The notes under the pieces: generated by a model
Databases searched by the model: none
Told to the model about the DNA's origin: nothing
The model's input: the letters and a program-made list of their open reading frames with translations, nothing else
Made by a program: the position numbers and the translations under genes
Shown: piece after piece, positions 1 through 10,079 of the stretch
Layout: each line of letters begins with the position of its first letter
Numbering within the stretch: the stretch's first letter is position 1
Origin: Bettongia penicillata ogilbyi
Lineage: Eukaryota; Chordata; Mammalia; Diprotodontia; Potoroidae
Direction of reading: 5' to 3'
Assembly: GCA_023548195.1 (NCBI GenBank)
Contig: JAJHZJ010000496.1
Span: 9,014,644-9,078,643 of the forward strand
Length of the DNA: 64,000 bases

Positions 1-1142
1 GGTTAGTTCAGGTAACATCTGATACTGGAAAAAAGACTTTTCCTTCTGGTGGTGATGATGAATAGAAGAGGGAAGCTATATTTTAACCTTAATAGTGCAG
101 CGATTCTATATTTGTGCTTGAGCCCTGTGATTTGTTTTAAAAAGACAGGCCTGGGTGACTTTCTCTGCTTTCCCAGCTCAAAGTCTGGGAGGGGGTGGGG
201 AGAGGGGAAGGTAGTGTGATTGTGTATGTGTGTGAATACAGGATGGAAACCAAGGGCAAAGTTTTCCACCAGCATGCTACCATTTATCCCCCTTTTGGCA
301 TCAATTCAACCCTAGAGCAGGGAAATGAATTTCCAAGAGACTAAATTTATAAAATAAATGAATGAAAAACGGATCTGTCCAACCTAAGGGAATGTTGGGT
401 TTCAGAGCGCTTTTTTTTTTATAACTAGATGAAAATCCCTTTTTGTTCAAGTTTATATTCTAAGTGTCCTGGACACTTAACTGTGCCAGTCTAGGGCTAA
501 GTCTCTTTGAAAGACAAAACTGGCTTCAGGAAAAGGGGAGGGGGCTTGTCCCTGTTCTGTTTGGCTGGCTGCCTTCTCACACACCCCACCCAGATCAGGG
601 GTCATTTCCTTGTTTCTGGGGGTGGGTGGGGGTAGACAGTGGCTTCACCACAGCTTCTGAGTGAAAATAGGAAGTGAAATGCAAACAGTTCCACCTTCAA
701 ATAGCTGAGTTCACCTTAAGCTTGAGTCTTCCATTTGGCTGCCTGCCTGAGAATGGCTCCCAGCTGGGCCTTAATCAAAAAGATGTGGGCACTTTATGCA
801 GGCTGGGGGAGGGGAGCTGGAGAGAGGCTTACTGAATTTTTCATTTTAAAGGTTTATTTCCTCTTTTTTTCTTCCTATCTAGAAACAGTACATTTTAAAT
901 TGACAGTGCCACAGTTGTCCCCTCTAGCTTGTTACAACATAATCTTGACTGAAACATCTTCCCAACTGCCTCCCTTGGGATGCCCCCTGGAGGGGTCCAA
1001 AGTGGGATCTTTGCTGCTGATTTTTGACCTTGACTGAAATCAGGTCTTGGCAACATTTCCCACTCCTAATGATAAGAAACCACTCCTAGGCACAAGATTG
1101 AGTGGGAAGGAGTCACTACTCTCTCTCTTTCCTAAAGGGTCT
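1..1142. other. Single-copy non-coding DNA, no gene seen
   Basis: No recognisable repeat or coding exon. Short ORFs here (up to 100 codons) show no family motif. Two G-rich patches stand out, near 188-208 and 617-632, and a T-run near 411-420. The sequence between about 660 and 840 is unusually free of repeat decay and could be conserved non-coding DNA, but that needs an alignment. Confidence 0.5.
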
Positions 1143-1341
1143 CAGTGGTAGGGAACCTGCGGCCTGGAGGCCACATGTGTCCCTCTAGGTCCTCAAGTGT
1201 GGCCCCGTGAATCCAAATTTCATAGTACAAATCCCCTTAATCAAAAGATTTGTTCTGTAAAACCTGGACTTCGTCATAAGGCTGCACCCAAGGACCTAGA
1301 AGGCCACATGTGGCCTTGAGGCTACAGGCTCCCCACCCCTG
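1143..1341. mobile_element. Non-autonomous hAT DNA transposon (near-palindromic MITE)
   Basis: The ends are inverted repeats. The first 22 bases match the reverse complement of the last 22 at 17 positions by hand count, and the similarity continues inward through GGCCACATGTG on both sides, giving arms of roughly 55 bp. The outer motif (CAGnGGTnGGGAACCTG) is that of a hAT-Charlie-like family abundant in marsupials. There is no transposase ORF, so it would have moved using a transposase supplied in trans. The flanking 8-mers AAGGGTCT and ACTCTAGA no longer match clearly, consistent with age. Confidence 0.8.
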
Positions 1342-1372
1342 ACTCTAGACCCAGGCATTCTATCTGTTTTAA

Positions 1373-1395
1373 GTTCAGCCCTGGGGGGGCTGAAC
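1373..1395. repeat. Perfect 9-bp GC-rich inverted repeat
   Basis: GTTCAGCCC at 1373-1381 is followed by a 5-base spacer TGGGG and its exact complement GGGCTGAAC at 1387-1395. It could form a hairpin. It is not followed by a T-run and no function is implied. Confidence 0.7.
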
Positions 1396-1539
1396 CTCTA
1401 ATGAGTGTTTGGGGAGAACTTAAATTCCCTGTTTTTACATTCAAGTTCATTTGACCATGACGTCAGTTTCCTCAACTGTAAGATGATGATGATGTAAAAT
1501 CATCAGTTTGGCATTCACGGCCTTTAATAAACCAGTTCC

Positions 1540-1925
1540 CCGCTCCATTTCTAGCCTTCTTATATGTTACTCCTCAGTACTCCTTGATCCAGTGACCCTG
1601 GTGCACAGGACCCCCTATTTCTCACTCCAGGCATTTTCTCTGGATGTCTTCCATTCCTGGAATGCTCCCCTTCTTCTGCTCTGACTACTGACCTCAGCTT
1701 TTTAGTCCCAACTAAAGTCTCACCTTCTACAGGAATATCCCTAACCCACTATTAATGGTTCCCTATTTATCCTGAATATGGATTGCTGTGTGTATATCTG
1801 TTTGCCTGTTATCTCCCCCACTAGATTGTGAGCTCCTTGAGGTCTTTTGCCTCTTTTTTTTATGCCCAGTGCTTAGTGTAGTGTCTGGCATATAGTAGGC
1901 ACTATATAAATATTTATTCCCTCCC
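1540..1925 (+). mobile_element. L2 LINE 3' end
   Basis: This is a well-preserved L2 tail. It carries the segment around a 'CCTGGAATGCTCC' motif, then 'CACCTTCTACAGGAA', then 'ATTGTGAGCTCCTTGAGG', and ends with the diagnostic 'GTCTGGCATATAGTAGGCAC' followed by an AATATTTATT-type end. ORF2 is absent (5' truncation). It is the clearest sense L2 in the window and served as the reference for recognising the antisense copies. Confidence 0.85.
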
Positions 1926-1951
1926 ATTTCTCCTACTTAGAACATTGAGAC

Positions 1952-2065
1952 GAAATAATAACAACAAAAGCTAGCATTTATATAGGACTTTCATGTTTGC
2001 AAAGCACTTTATACGTATAACCTCATTTGCTTTAGGCTCACAACCAGAGTTTCCCCATGATGGAG
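1952..2065 (-). mobile_element. MIR SINE 3' half, antisense
   Basis: Reads 'AGCATTTATATAGGACTTTC...GCAAAGCACTTTATA...CTCATTTG', the reverse complement of the MIR/CORE-SINE 3' portion. The tRNA-like head is missing. Confidence 0.7.
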
Positions 2066-3235
2066 TAGAAAGATACAAAATGAATCAAGCATACAACAGA
2101 TAGTTATTTCCTACATAAAAGAGAAGAACAAAAACATTAGGGATTCTTACAAGCATATATTGATAAAAATGATAATGGGACTCAATCTTTGGCAGGGCTA
2201 AGTACTATTATGTCCTTCCAGGACCTGGTTATTTTGCCATTTAAATGTAAAGCAGTTTGTGGGATTGATGCTCAACATTTCATATATCACCTATTTTGCA
2301 CTGTCTAATTAACTTCTAGCACATCCTCCCTGGTGAAAAGACAAAGTGTGGAATACCTCTCCTCTTGGTAGTTAGCTTCTCTAGAAGTCTAGAGGAGCTG
2401 CTGAGAATTCATGTTCTTGATACCATTTTGCACTGACCCCCCCAAAATTAGGGCCTTTAGAAATGGCAAAAATCTTTTCCAAGCCTGGATGTGTCCATCT
2501 CGGGATAGATACCCCAATCACTTAAGGTCAAAAAAGAAGCAATGCAGAAGTAGAAAAGTCATCTAGGTCTGAGGCACAAGCTTACTTAGTTATCTCCCTG
2601 TACTAGCTGCCATGTGGGTGAGGTCTCTATGATACTGGGGTGAAGAAAGGCCAATCCTTCCCTGCCCTTCAGAGTTATGTGATACCACCTGGAAGGCTGA
2701 AGTAAGATGTTGAAGCCAAAACCATCTGTTGAATAAGGAAACTCTTTATCCTCCTTGCCACTGGCACAAGGAAGAAGAGCTAGGGCCAATGTATTACTAA
2801 GGAATCACCAAGTTCTTTAGCCTTGGAGCACGCATAGCTAGAGGCATCTAGAGAGAAGCTATTTCTGATGTACCGGAATTCTATATTATCCCATGTAGAA
2901 GGTGAAAGAAAATATTTGTTCATGCTCTGTACAACCCATATTGTACAAGAGAGATAGGAAATAGAAAAAGTAGTGGGGAACAGCATTAAGGAAAACTGGC
3001 CCAGGTTTCATAAGACTCAAGATAGCTCTACCCTGTCTACAAAGAAAAAAAAGTCATTGTCACAACTGGAACATCAAAGTCCTTTGAACAATGACTTAAG
3101 AGTCATTTGTTCCAAAAACCTTGGGGATTAAGTCTTCCCTGCTTGAGAGGAAAGAAAGCTATTACTGGAGGGTAGAGGGTGGAGGTTCCTCCCCCTCCCC
3201 CCCCCCACATTACGGTAGAAAATTGAAAAGTAGGG
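2066..3235. other. Mostly single-copy DNA, no gene seen
   Basis: No family motif recognised. A C-run near 3196-3206 precedes the purine tract. Weak ORFs (67-68 codons, minus strand) have no features of a real exon. Confidence 0.45.
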
Positions 3236-3440
3236 GGAGCGGGGAAGAAAGACAGAGACAGAGAGACACTGAAACACACACAAATTGGGAGGGGCAGAGA
3301 GACAGAGGCAGAGAGAGACAGAGACAGAGAGGCAGAGAGAGACAGACATAGACACATGAAGATACAGTAAGAGAGAGAGGGACACACACACACACACAGA
3401 CAGAGAGACAGAGAGAGAGACAGAGACAGAGAGAGGAATC
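3236..3440. repeat. Purine-rich GACA/GAGA microsatellite
   Basis: About 200 bp of degenerate AGAGACAG-type units plus a short (AC)n stretch. The strand asymmetry is near total (purines plus C on +, pyrimidines plus G on -). It creates overlapping Ser/Leu/Cys-rich minus-strand ORFs and an Arg/Glu-rich plus ORF, which are translation artefacts. Confidence 0.9.
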
Positions 3441-4149
3441 AGAGTGAGTTTTCAGCATGAGGGCAACAGAAAAAAAGTATAAAGAAAAAAATTGGGAGCT
3501 GTGGTGGAGAAGGAAGAAATCAAAGAGGGCGCCTGGACCTAGAAGAATCTCAGAGAAGTAGACTTTGGCTGATGTTGCCAGCTGTACCCACCTCTTGAAG
3601 GACTGGTAGAAGTTCTAAGAAAAGGTCTGCTCTTTCTTGCAGCTTCCCTTTCCAGTGGTGGCCTATTAAGAGATACTATTATATACTCTATTCTTTACAC
3701 GAACATTTCTGGTAACTTGAATTCTCAACTATAAAGAGGTCAGGGATTAGGTAGAGATAAATTTAAATTAAAGCAAAGCCTAACCTTTACTTAAATGTTA
3801 GGAATTTTCCTACCTGAAGAGGGTGATGGGCTCTTAACTTTTTATTTGATATAAAGTCCATAAGGCAGCAGAGAAGGGACCCAGAGACCTGGAGGCCATT
3901 ATATTGCCCCCTAGGCTGACATAGATGCTAATTAATATAATCAGATGTAACTGATTAAATCTCCAGAGACGAAGGGATGGGGGTATCAGCGGGGTGATGA
4001 CTATCTGTGGTCACCTGTAAAGTTCACGGCTATGTCCACATCTGCTGAGTGTTATAGTTGGGCAAAAACAGAACAAAATGAAATAAAAAATAGGGATAGA
4101 TATTGTACATTGTTATGGCTACAACTCTAAGACAAATGATTGTATTTTC
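3441..4149. other. No gene or clear repeat seen
   Basis: Single-copy-looking AT-rich DNA. A low-GC patch at 3740-3800 and a GATG-rich patch near 3975-4000 are the only compositional features. Confidence 0.4.
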
Positions 4150-4333
4150 TGAGGTGCCACATAGATCCTCTGATTCCACCCCCTGAATTTTAGGATGCAC
4201 TCCCCCTTCTTTTCTGCCTCTTTACATCCATCAAGGCTCAGCTAAGATGTCATATGCTTTGGGAAGTCATTCATGTTAATGTTCCTTCAAATACTCCCGA
4301 CTCCCAGGTTTTCAGTCTCCTAAACTCTCATGG
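4150..4333 (+). mobile_element. L2 LINE, 5' part of a split copy
   Basis: Contains the L2 3'-UTR motifs 'CATCAAGGCTCAGCTAAGAT' and 'GGGAAGTCATTC'. The L2 is interrupted at about 4333 by a SINE and resumes at 4596. Confidence 0.7.
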
Positions 4334-4595
4334 GGGGCACCTAGGTAGTGCAGCGCACAGAATGTCAGACCTAGAGTCAAGAAGACTCATCTTCCTAAGT
4401 TCAAATCCAGCCTCATACGCCTACAAGCTGCGTGACCCCGGGCAAGTCATTTCCACTCTGTTTGCCTCAGTTTCCTCATCTGTAAAATGAGCTGGAGAAG
4501 GAAATGGCAATTCACTCCAGTATCTTTGATAAGAAAACCTCCAGTGGGGTCATAAGAGTGAGATGTAATTGATGAAAGACTGAGCGAGAATAATA
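4334..4595 (+). mobile_element. tRNA-headed SINE with RTE/BovB-like tail, inserted in L2
   Basis: Full-length layout: a GGGCACCTAGGTAGTGCAG head (tRNA-derived, A-box region), 'AGTTCAAATCCAGCCTCA' (B-box), the CORE segment 'GCCTCAGTTTCCTCATCTG', 'GGAGAAGGAAATGGCAA', and the RTE-like tail 'GTGGGGTCATAAGAGTGAGA...GACTGAGCGA'. This composite is characteristic of marsupial genomes (WSINE/Mar-type). Being inside an L2, it is younger than that L2. Confidence 0.85.
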
Positions 4596-4830
4596 CTTGT
4601 CCTCACTTTACCTGAACTTCCCATAGGGGGGCTTACATACCTTACAAGTGTTCCCCTTCTGAGACCCCGTACTTCCTCACATTATCATGCATATACTTAT
4701 CTGTTTTCCTCCAGTAGAGTACAAGCTCTTTGAAATCAGGAACTATTTTCCATTGTTTCCATATCTCCAGTGTCTTGTGCCATAATTTGACCATAGTAGG
4801 CATTTATAAAGATCCGACCAATGGAATAGA
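4596..4830 (+). mobile_element. L2 LINE, 3' part of the split copy
   Basis: Resumes with 'AGTAGAGTACAAGCTCTTTG' and ends around 'CCATAGTAGGCATTTATAAA', the L2 terminal motif. It continues the element of 4150-4333. Confidence 0.75.
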
Positions 4831-5384
4831 AATTGAAATGAAAAAAACTTTGTTCATTCTCCATCTTAGACATGTTGACACTAGAAATAACCTGTAGCAC
4901 CATCTCTGACTGTGAAAGAAATAGCAATACAACAGACACATATTTTATTCTCTTTTTTAGGGAACCTTGTCATCTCAGGGGACCCAGATCAGGAAGAAAA
5001 TTTAGAGTTCATGAAGTTGCGTAGGATCATCTGACACACCAAGGGGAAAACCTTGGGGAAACCAAGGCACACAAAAGCTGATATAATCAAATCCCACAGG
5101 TTGCACGAGGCAGAGAGAGCTGGGAAGCGTAACAAGGGTTTTTGACCACAGCTCTTTCTGCTCCACTACGATGACTTTATGACAAGTGTTAAAAATAACA
5201 ACGCTCAGGGGAGCAAATAGTACATAGAGACCTAGCTCGTTGTTGCTAGGCTCAACAAACACCTTTCCTTAAATGTACTAACAGTTCAATAAATCATGCA
5301 GTTACAAACGCTACTACATTTTCAGTATTGTGCTAGGTACTGGCGTAGAAACAGAAGAACCAGTCAGTAAATGAACAAATGTCT
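4831..5384. other. No gene seen; short L2-like trace near 5290-5345
   Basis: Mostly single-copy. The stretch 'TATTGTGCTAGGTACTGG' resembles the antisense L2 3' end but is too short to call firmly. Confidence 0.4.
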
Positions 5385-5640
5385 CAAAAAGCATTGGTTA
5401 AGTGCTTACTGTGTGCAGGGCCAAGTCCTAGTCCCTGCCCTCAAGGAGTTTACAATACAATTGGTGTAATTTTCACAAAATAATAGCAATCAAGATACCT
5501 GAGACCTCAGGTGTGTGGTTCAGCGTCAAGTGTTCTAAGGAGACAGAGGGTGCCAGTAAGGGCTGACCTAATCAGGGAAAGCTTCCTGGAAGTGGTAGGA
5601 TTTTTATTAGACCTAATTTATGAAGCTTTTCATGGAGAGA
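5385..5640 (-). mobile_element. L2 LINE 3' end, antisense
   Basis: Begins 'AAGTGCTTACTGTGTGCAGG' and continues 'CCCTGCCCTCAAGGAGTTTA' and 'GGAAAGCTTCCTGGAAGTGG', the reverse complement in order of the sense L2 motifs at 1540-1925. Confidence 0.75.
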
Positions 5641-5675
5641 AAATGTGAAGAAAGCATAAGGTTTAGAATTAACTA

Positions 5676-5800
5676 GTGTTGGACATAGCCATCCCTTACT
5701 CTGGGTCTCAATGTCCTTTTTTGTCAAATGAGGGAATTAAATCTCTACAGGACTTTCCAACTCTAAAGACAGTATCATTCTATGAAACCAAAACACAAGG
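5676..5800 (+). mobile_element. MIR SINE remnant (CORE and tail)
   Basis: Decayed 'GGGTCTCAATGTCC..TTGTCAAATGAGGG' followed by 'CTTTCCAACTCTAAAG' matches the MIR-type CORE and the family's 3' extension. Confidence 0.55.
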
Positions 5801-5917
5801 ATGGTTTACATATTTGTTGAGAATTGGTTGTTTTAGCTGCAACACACATTATTTTTTCAGCATGAAACACAGAAACTATCTTCCTTCTTTTTCATGATGA
5901 TGATGATAATATTGAAA

Positions 5918-6130
5918 GGTCATGTGACAGAGTAGATTGAAAATTGGCTTCCTGAATTCCAGGACCAGCTCTGACACATGTTAGTTGTGTGATGCTAGAC
6001 AGGTCACTTAACTTCTTGGTGCATGGGGCAACTATTTAAATCAGTCAGTTTCAGAGAAGGTACCAACCTGTTTTGGTAGATGGAATTTTCTCACCTGGAT
6101 TTGTAACGATGACATCACAGGTCCAGTATT
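5918..6130 (+). mobile_element. CORE-SINE with distinct 3' domain, copy 1
   Basis: tRNA-like head and 'TAGTTGTGTGATGC..GGTCACTTAACTT', then a tail unlike MIR: 'TCAGAGAAGGTACCAACCTG..TTGGTAGATGGAATTTTC', ending near 'GATGACATCACAGGTCCAGT'. A second copy follows within 25 bp. Confidence 0.7.
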
Positions 6131-6149
6131 TATTTCAATCCTAATTATC

Positions 6150-6378
6150 AGAATGATAGACCATGTGACATACTGGATCAAGAGGATCACTAGAAGTCAT
6201 GAAGACCGGGGTTCAAGTGTGACTCTGACATTCTGGCCATGCAATTCTCTGCAAGTCGTTTCACTTCTCAGGGATCTAAACAACTCTTTCAAGTTGCATA
6301 AAAATTGCTGATTTATGTTGGGAGATTTGTCACTTGGATTTCTCTATGCCAGTGAAACCACTGATCCTGTCCAAAATA
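6150..6378 (+). mobile_element. CORE-SINE with distinct 3' domain, copy 2
   Basis: Same architecture and orientation as copy 1 (5918-6130), more decayed. The tail 'TTCTCTATGCCAGTGAAACC' corresponds to the 'CCAATGAAATCACAG' terminus of the family. Confidence 0.65.
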
Positions 6379-6589
6379 TTAATGACAAAAATAATGGGCA
6401 TTCATATAATGTTTTTTTGCAAAAACACTTAACAGACATTATTTCTTACTACAGCTTAAATTTCATTATAACGAAATCTCTGAATAACAAAAAAACATTC
6501 AATTATCAGCAGATCTTTCACTCATTTTAATTAATGCTTAATATAGTCTTGGTGTAAGGGAAAGATGAACAAACAAAATTTGGAAATAA

Positions 6590-6770
6590 AGTTGTCCCAA
6601 AGTTGGATGGAAGGTGGCAGATTCTTTTTTCCTTATTGGAGGTCTTTGAGCAAAATCCGAATGCTCTCTTGTAGGAAATATAGTAGAAGGAATTCTGTTT
6701 CAGGTATGGTTTTTTCAGAGTACCACTGAAGTCTCTTCTAACACTGATATTCTGTGATTCTATCATTAAT
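6590..6770 (+). mobile_element. L3/CR1 LINE 3' end
   Basis: 'GGAGGTCTTTGAGCAAAATC' followed by 'GTTTCAGGTATGG' and the CR1-type terminus 'GATATTCTGTGATTCTATCA'. Members end with ATTCTnTGATTCTATGA-like repeats, as here. Confidence 0.8.
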
Positions 6771-6884
6771 TTTCGTGGAGAAGCAATAAAAAAGAATCGG
6801 AAAGTCTATGGGAGTTTGGGGTTAGGGTTAGTGTTTCTTTTCTTTTAATCCTTAGATTCTCTCACGAATAAATGAAAGCATAAA

Positions 6885-6950
6885 GAAAACATTTATTAAG
6901 TACTTAGTTTATGCCAAACACTGAGGCTGCAAAAAAATAGATGACACATA
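6885..6950 (-). mobile_element. L2 terminal fragment, antisense
   Basis: 'ACATTTATTAAGTACTTAG..TTATGCCAAACACTG' is the reverse complement of the last ~60 bp of L2. Confidence 0.6.
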
Positions 6951-7454
6951 TTTGAAAGTTTAACAGTAGGACAGATGGAAAGGTCCAGTCTTTAGAATAC
7001 ATCAGAGTATCTGCCCCACAAGATGAAGAACATGGAAATGGTGGCACCCTACCATTGGGAATGGGGAAGAGGGCCTAAAGATTGAAATGGAACAGGGATT
7101 CTGGATGTCTACCAGCAAGAGCGGGGATACAAAGGTCAGTGTCCAACCAAATGGGGAAGAGGTCATTCTCTGAAAGGCTGGGAGTAGCCTTGGGAATGGA
7201 CTTCTTTGGTATCAGTTCTAACTGGGGCCTTCCTTTATCTCACCTCACGAAAGCACAGCATATCCATTTTCTTGAAGCAGCTGAGCAGGGAGAGAGGATG
7301 ACTATAATATTTTTATCTATTTGTCAATTTTTCTTCTACACAAATACAAGTATCCCTTGTCTTCTAGTGCCTGATAATAATAAAAACTCACTTTTTAAAA
7401 TAGTGTTTTGCATTTCAGAAAGCACTTTCCTTACAACGATGAGATATAGTTGAT
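6951..7454. other. No gene seen
   Basis: A 123-codon plus-strand ORF at 7082-7453 runs through this stretch, but it has no recognisable domain or signal peptide and ends by chance. I treat it as non-coding. Confidence 0.45.
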
Positions 7455-7610
7455 GGTATAAGACAATGTGGAGTAGTAACTAGACGGTTGGATGTGAGAT
7501 CAGAATGCTCTGAGTTTAAATCCTGCCTCAGATACGTCTTACTAGCTATGTGCCTGGTTAAGTCACTCAGCCTCTTGACTCAGTTGTCGTATCTGTAAAA
7601 TTAGACAGTA
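7455..7610 (+). mobile_element. MIR SINE
   Basis: Shows 'GAGTTTAAATCCTGCCTCAG', 'CTTACTAGCTATGTGCC' and a degraded CORE 'CTCAGTTGTCGTATCTGTAA'. Confidence 0.75.
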
Positions 7611-7617
7611 AATTAAG

Positions 7618-7690
7618 AAGTATTTATGAAATTCCTTCTATGTTCCAGACACTTTGCTAAGTGCTTGGCAGTTGGACTAGATAACAAAAC
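7618..7690 (-). mobile_element. L2 terminal fragment, antisense
   Basis: 'ATGTTCCAGACACTTTGCTA' followed by 'AGTGCTTGG' is the antisense L2 end. Confidence 0.55.
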
Positions 7691-7699
7691 TTGAGATGG

Positions 7700-8060
7700 A
7701 CGGAAGTGTATGCAGAATTCCATAGCCATTATCCCTCACTCCTTTTAATAAGGGAGGGAGGTGTACTATCCCAGCTCTACTGTGGCCAAGCCTGATCATT
7801 ATTGGGATACAATGTTACTTTGGTGAGGGTGTTCTTGTAGATTGCTAACCTGGTTCTATTTCTACTCTGTATCAATTCATAGAAGTCTTCCCATGCTTCT
7901 TTGAGTTCTTGGTATGCATTGTTTCTGATGGGAAAGGGCTATACTATTACCTCTGTGTAATTTGTTTCGCCATTTCTAAGTTAATTAGGCATCTACTTTG
8001 TTTCCAATTCTGCTGTGTTTCAGTGTATATGGGCCCAATTTGCCTATTTCTCATGTACAA
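7700..8060 (-). mobile_element. L1 LINE 3' fragment, antisense
   Basis: 'CTGTATCAATTCATAGAAGT..CTTCCCATGC' and 'TTTGTTTCCAATTCTGCT' match in order the antisense L1 ORF2 end seen more completely at 16.4-16.6 kb and 47.3-47.6 kb. Heavily decayed. Confidence 0.6.
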
Positions 8061-8114
8061 CTTGTGAAGATAAAGCAATGGACATGAGTTTTTAACAAAC
8101 ATAGCAGAGCATAC

Positions 8115-8255
8115 ATTCAACTCAATAAGCATTTGTCCAATGTCTACTGCGTTTAAATAAGTATGTTAGGTACCAGAGGTACCCACCTTAAATATAACCT
8201 AAAAATAAAAAGAACAAAATCTCTTCTGTGAAGGAGCATACGTTCTACTTGGGAT
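8115..8255 (-). mobile_element. L2 fragment, antisense
   Basis: 'AATAAGCATTTGTCCAATGT' and 'GAAGGAGCATACGTTCTACT' correspond to the antisense L2 3' end. Another L2 in the same orientation starts directly after it. Confidence 0.6.
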
Positions 8256-8775
8256 AATACCCCATTCAATTAAATTCAACTAACTTTTCTAAGCACCTAT
8301 CATGTGCTAGGCTCTTTTCTAGGTGCTGGAAATGCAAAAACAGAAATGGAACTGCTCCAGTAGTAGGGAGTAAACACTCAATTGGCTGTAAAGACATCAG
8401 CACATGAGAAAGGAAAGGTTCCTCCAGGAGGTGGCTCCAAAGGTGATCCTTGGAGGAAGCGGAGGATTCTAAGAGGAAGAAGTGAGAAAAGAGAGCATTT
8501 CAGGCTTGGGGAATATCCCATGCAAAGGTGTGGAGGAAGGAAATGAAATGGTGTAGACTGAGAACAATGAGTAAACTAGTTTGGTTGCAAAGGGGAGTGG
8601 ACTGGGCTGAGTAATTTTGAATCAGTCTGGGGGAATAGGCTGCAGTCAGGTTGCTGAATGTTTGAAATACAAACAGGGAAATTTGCGTTTTATCTTCGGG
8701 ACAATGGAGAGTCATCAGAGCTTCTTAAATTGGGGAGTGACATGCTTAGACCTTACATTCAAGCAACCAGAGTCT
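8256..8775 (-). mobile_element. L2 LINE 3' region, antisense, long copy
   Basis: Runs from 'AAGCACCTATCATGTGCTAG' through 'GAGAGCATTTCAGGCTTGGG' and 'GGAGTGACATGCTTAGACCT', about 500 bp of the L2 3' UTR plus distal ORF2 region in reverse. No intact ORF2 frame remains. Confidence 0.75.
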
Positions 8776-9261
8776 GATTGGACATGGACTCATATGTCCA
8801 GGAGTCCTATAAAGTCTTTGCCCAATCAAAGATCCCTTGGGTAAACAGGAAGATTTGTTGCCATCCTTCTAGACTCACTTTTGCTGCTGGGCTTTGGATT
8901 TTACTCCAAAGACTCATTGTCATTTCAAGGATATGGTGTCATATTGGTTACCTATATCAAAAAGGGTCATTTTCTTTCCCGCTATGTATTTCTCAGTTAT
9001 TCTAAAGCCTGTTTCTCAAAAGCATTTGTGAAAATCTATAGTCTCCACTCTTATTTTACCTCTGATTCGGTCGATCAGTTTCTCTCAAACTGTGTGATTA
9101 TTTGGATTTTTTTTTAAAGTTCCCAGGGCATATCATCCCACTTTGAGACTGCATATTCTAACTGGTTTCTTGTAAGATATCTCAAGTGCTAAGCATGTGA
9201 TTACCTTAAATCAGTTGCTTTACTCTATTGGCCATGTGTGATTCTGCTAAAATAGCTTTTA
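8776..9261. other. No gene or clear repeat seen
   Basis: Overlapping 75-78 codon ORFs at 8778-9117 share sequence in different frames and show no family motif. Confidence 0.4.
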
Positions 9262-9345
9262 TTCCTACAGTCTGGGTAACTTGTCCAAGATCTCTCAGAT
9301 AGTAAGTAACAATGTTGGGTTTTGATCCCAGATATCCTAAATTAT
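9262..9345 (-). mobile_element. MIR SINE fragment, antisense
   Basis: 'GGTAACTTGTCCAAGATCTC' and 'GGTTTTGATCCCAG' are the antisense MIR middle. Confidence 0.55.
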
Positions 9346-9349
9346 TCAG

Positions 9350-9470
9350 ATCAATCCAACAAACATATATTAAGGACCTCCTATCTTCAAGGAGTTATGC
9401 TGGGTGATAGGGATTAAAAAAATAGATATAAAACTGACCTTTGTCTCAACACATATAACCATAGTACCAG
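9350..9470 (-). mobile_element. L2 terminal fragment, antisense
   Basis: 'ATTAAGGACCTCCTATCTTC', then 'GTTATGCTGGGTGATAGGGA', a decayed antisense L2 end. Confidence 0.5.
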
Positions 9471-9489
9471 AGAAGGGGGAGTAAGTCAG

Positions 9490-9745
9490 TGGACAATAGC
9501 TAGCATTTTTATAGCTCTTTAAGGTTTGTAAAGTATTTTGCATAAGCCACTTCACCACAAATAAACATGTAAGTTCTATGCTATTCTTATCTCCATTTTT
9601 CAGAAAAGGAAACTGAGGTTGAGAATGGTTAAGTGACTTGACTAGGTTCATACATCTAAAAAAAAAGTTTGGCAGATTTCAAACTCAGGTCTTTCTAGTT
9701 CTGAGTGCAACACTTGATCCCCTCTACCACCCAGCTAGGAAACTG
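9490..9745 (-). mobile_element. MIR SINE, near full length, antisense
   Basis: In order: 'AATAGCTAGCATTTTTATAG', 'GGAAACTGAGGTTGAGAATG', 'GTTAAGTGACTTGACTAGG', 'TTTCAAACTCAGGTCTTTCT' and 'CCTCTACCACCCAGCTAGG'. All five segments of the antisense marsupial MIR are present. Confidence 0.8.
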
Positions 9746-9774
9746 AAACAAATGAAGATGTCTATTTTGGAAAG

Positions 9775-10070
9775 GTTCTATAAGAAAATAATTTCAAGTA
9801 TTTTAAACTTCAAGTATCTGACGGGCACCTCACCACAGAAGATGGATTTGATATCTCTTGCCTGGTCCCCAAAGACAGAACAAGTAGTGATATATACAAA
9901 CCACAAAGAGGCAAATGTAGACTTCATATAAGAAAAAGCTTCCTTCCACTTAAAGCTGTCTCAACGTGGAGTGGGCTGCCTGGGAAAGGAGTGGACTTCT
10001 CTTTATTTGAGGTCTCCACGCAAAGACTAAGTGACCATTTCTATCTTGTGCCCCACATCAGATTCTGCCT
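9775..10070 (+). mobile_element. L3/CR1 LINE, 5' part of a split copy
   Basis: 'CCCCAAAGACAGAACAAGTA', 'AAGAAAAAGCTTCCTTCC' and 'GGAGTGGGCTGCCTGGGAAA' are successive motifs of the L3 3' region. It is broken by a MIR and continues at 10313. Confidence 0.75.
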
Positions 10071-10079
10071 CTGAAAACA

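Noticed and set aside
1458..1465. TGACGTCA (CRE word)
   Set aside because: It sits at the start of a MIR-like CORE ('CAGTTTCCTCAACTGTAAGA') and probably arose by mutation of that repeat.
3103..3458. Ser/Leu/Cys-rich and Arg/Glu-rich ORFs on both strands
   Set aside because: Generated by the GACA/GAGA microsatellite; low-complexity translation, no gene.
7082..7453. 123-codon plus-strand ORF
   Set aside because: No recognised domain or gene context.
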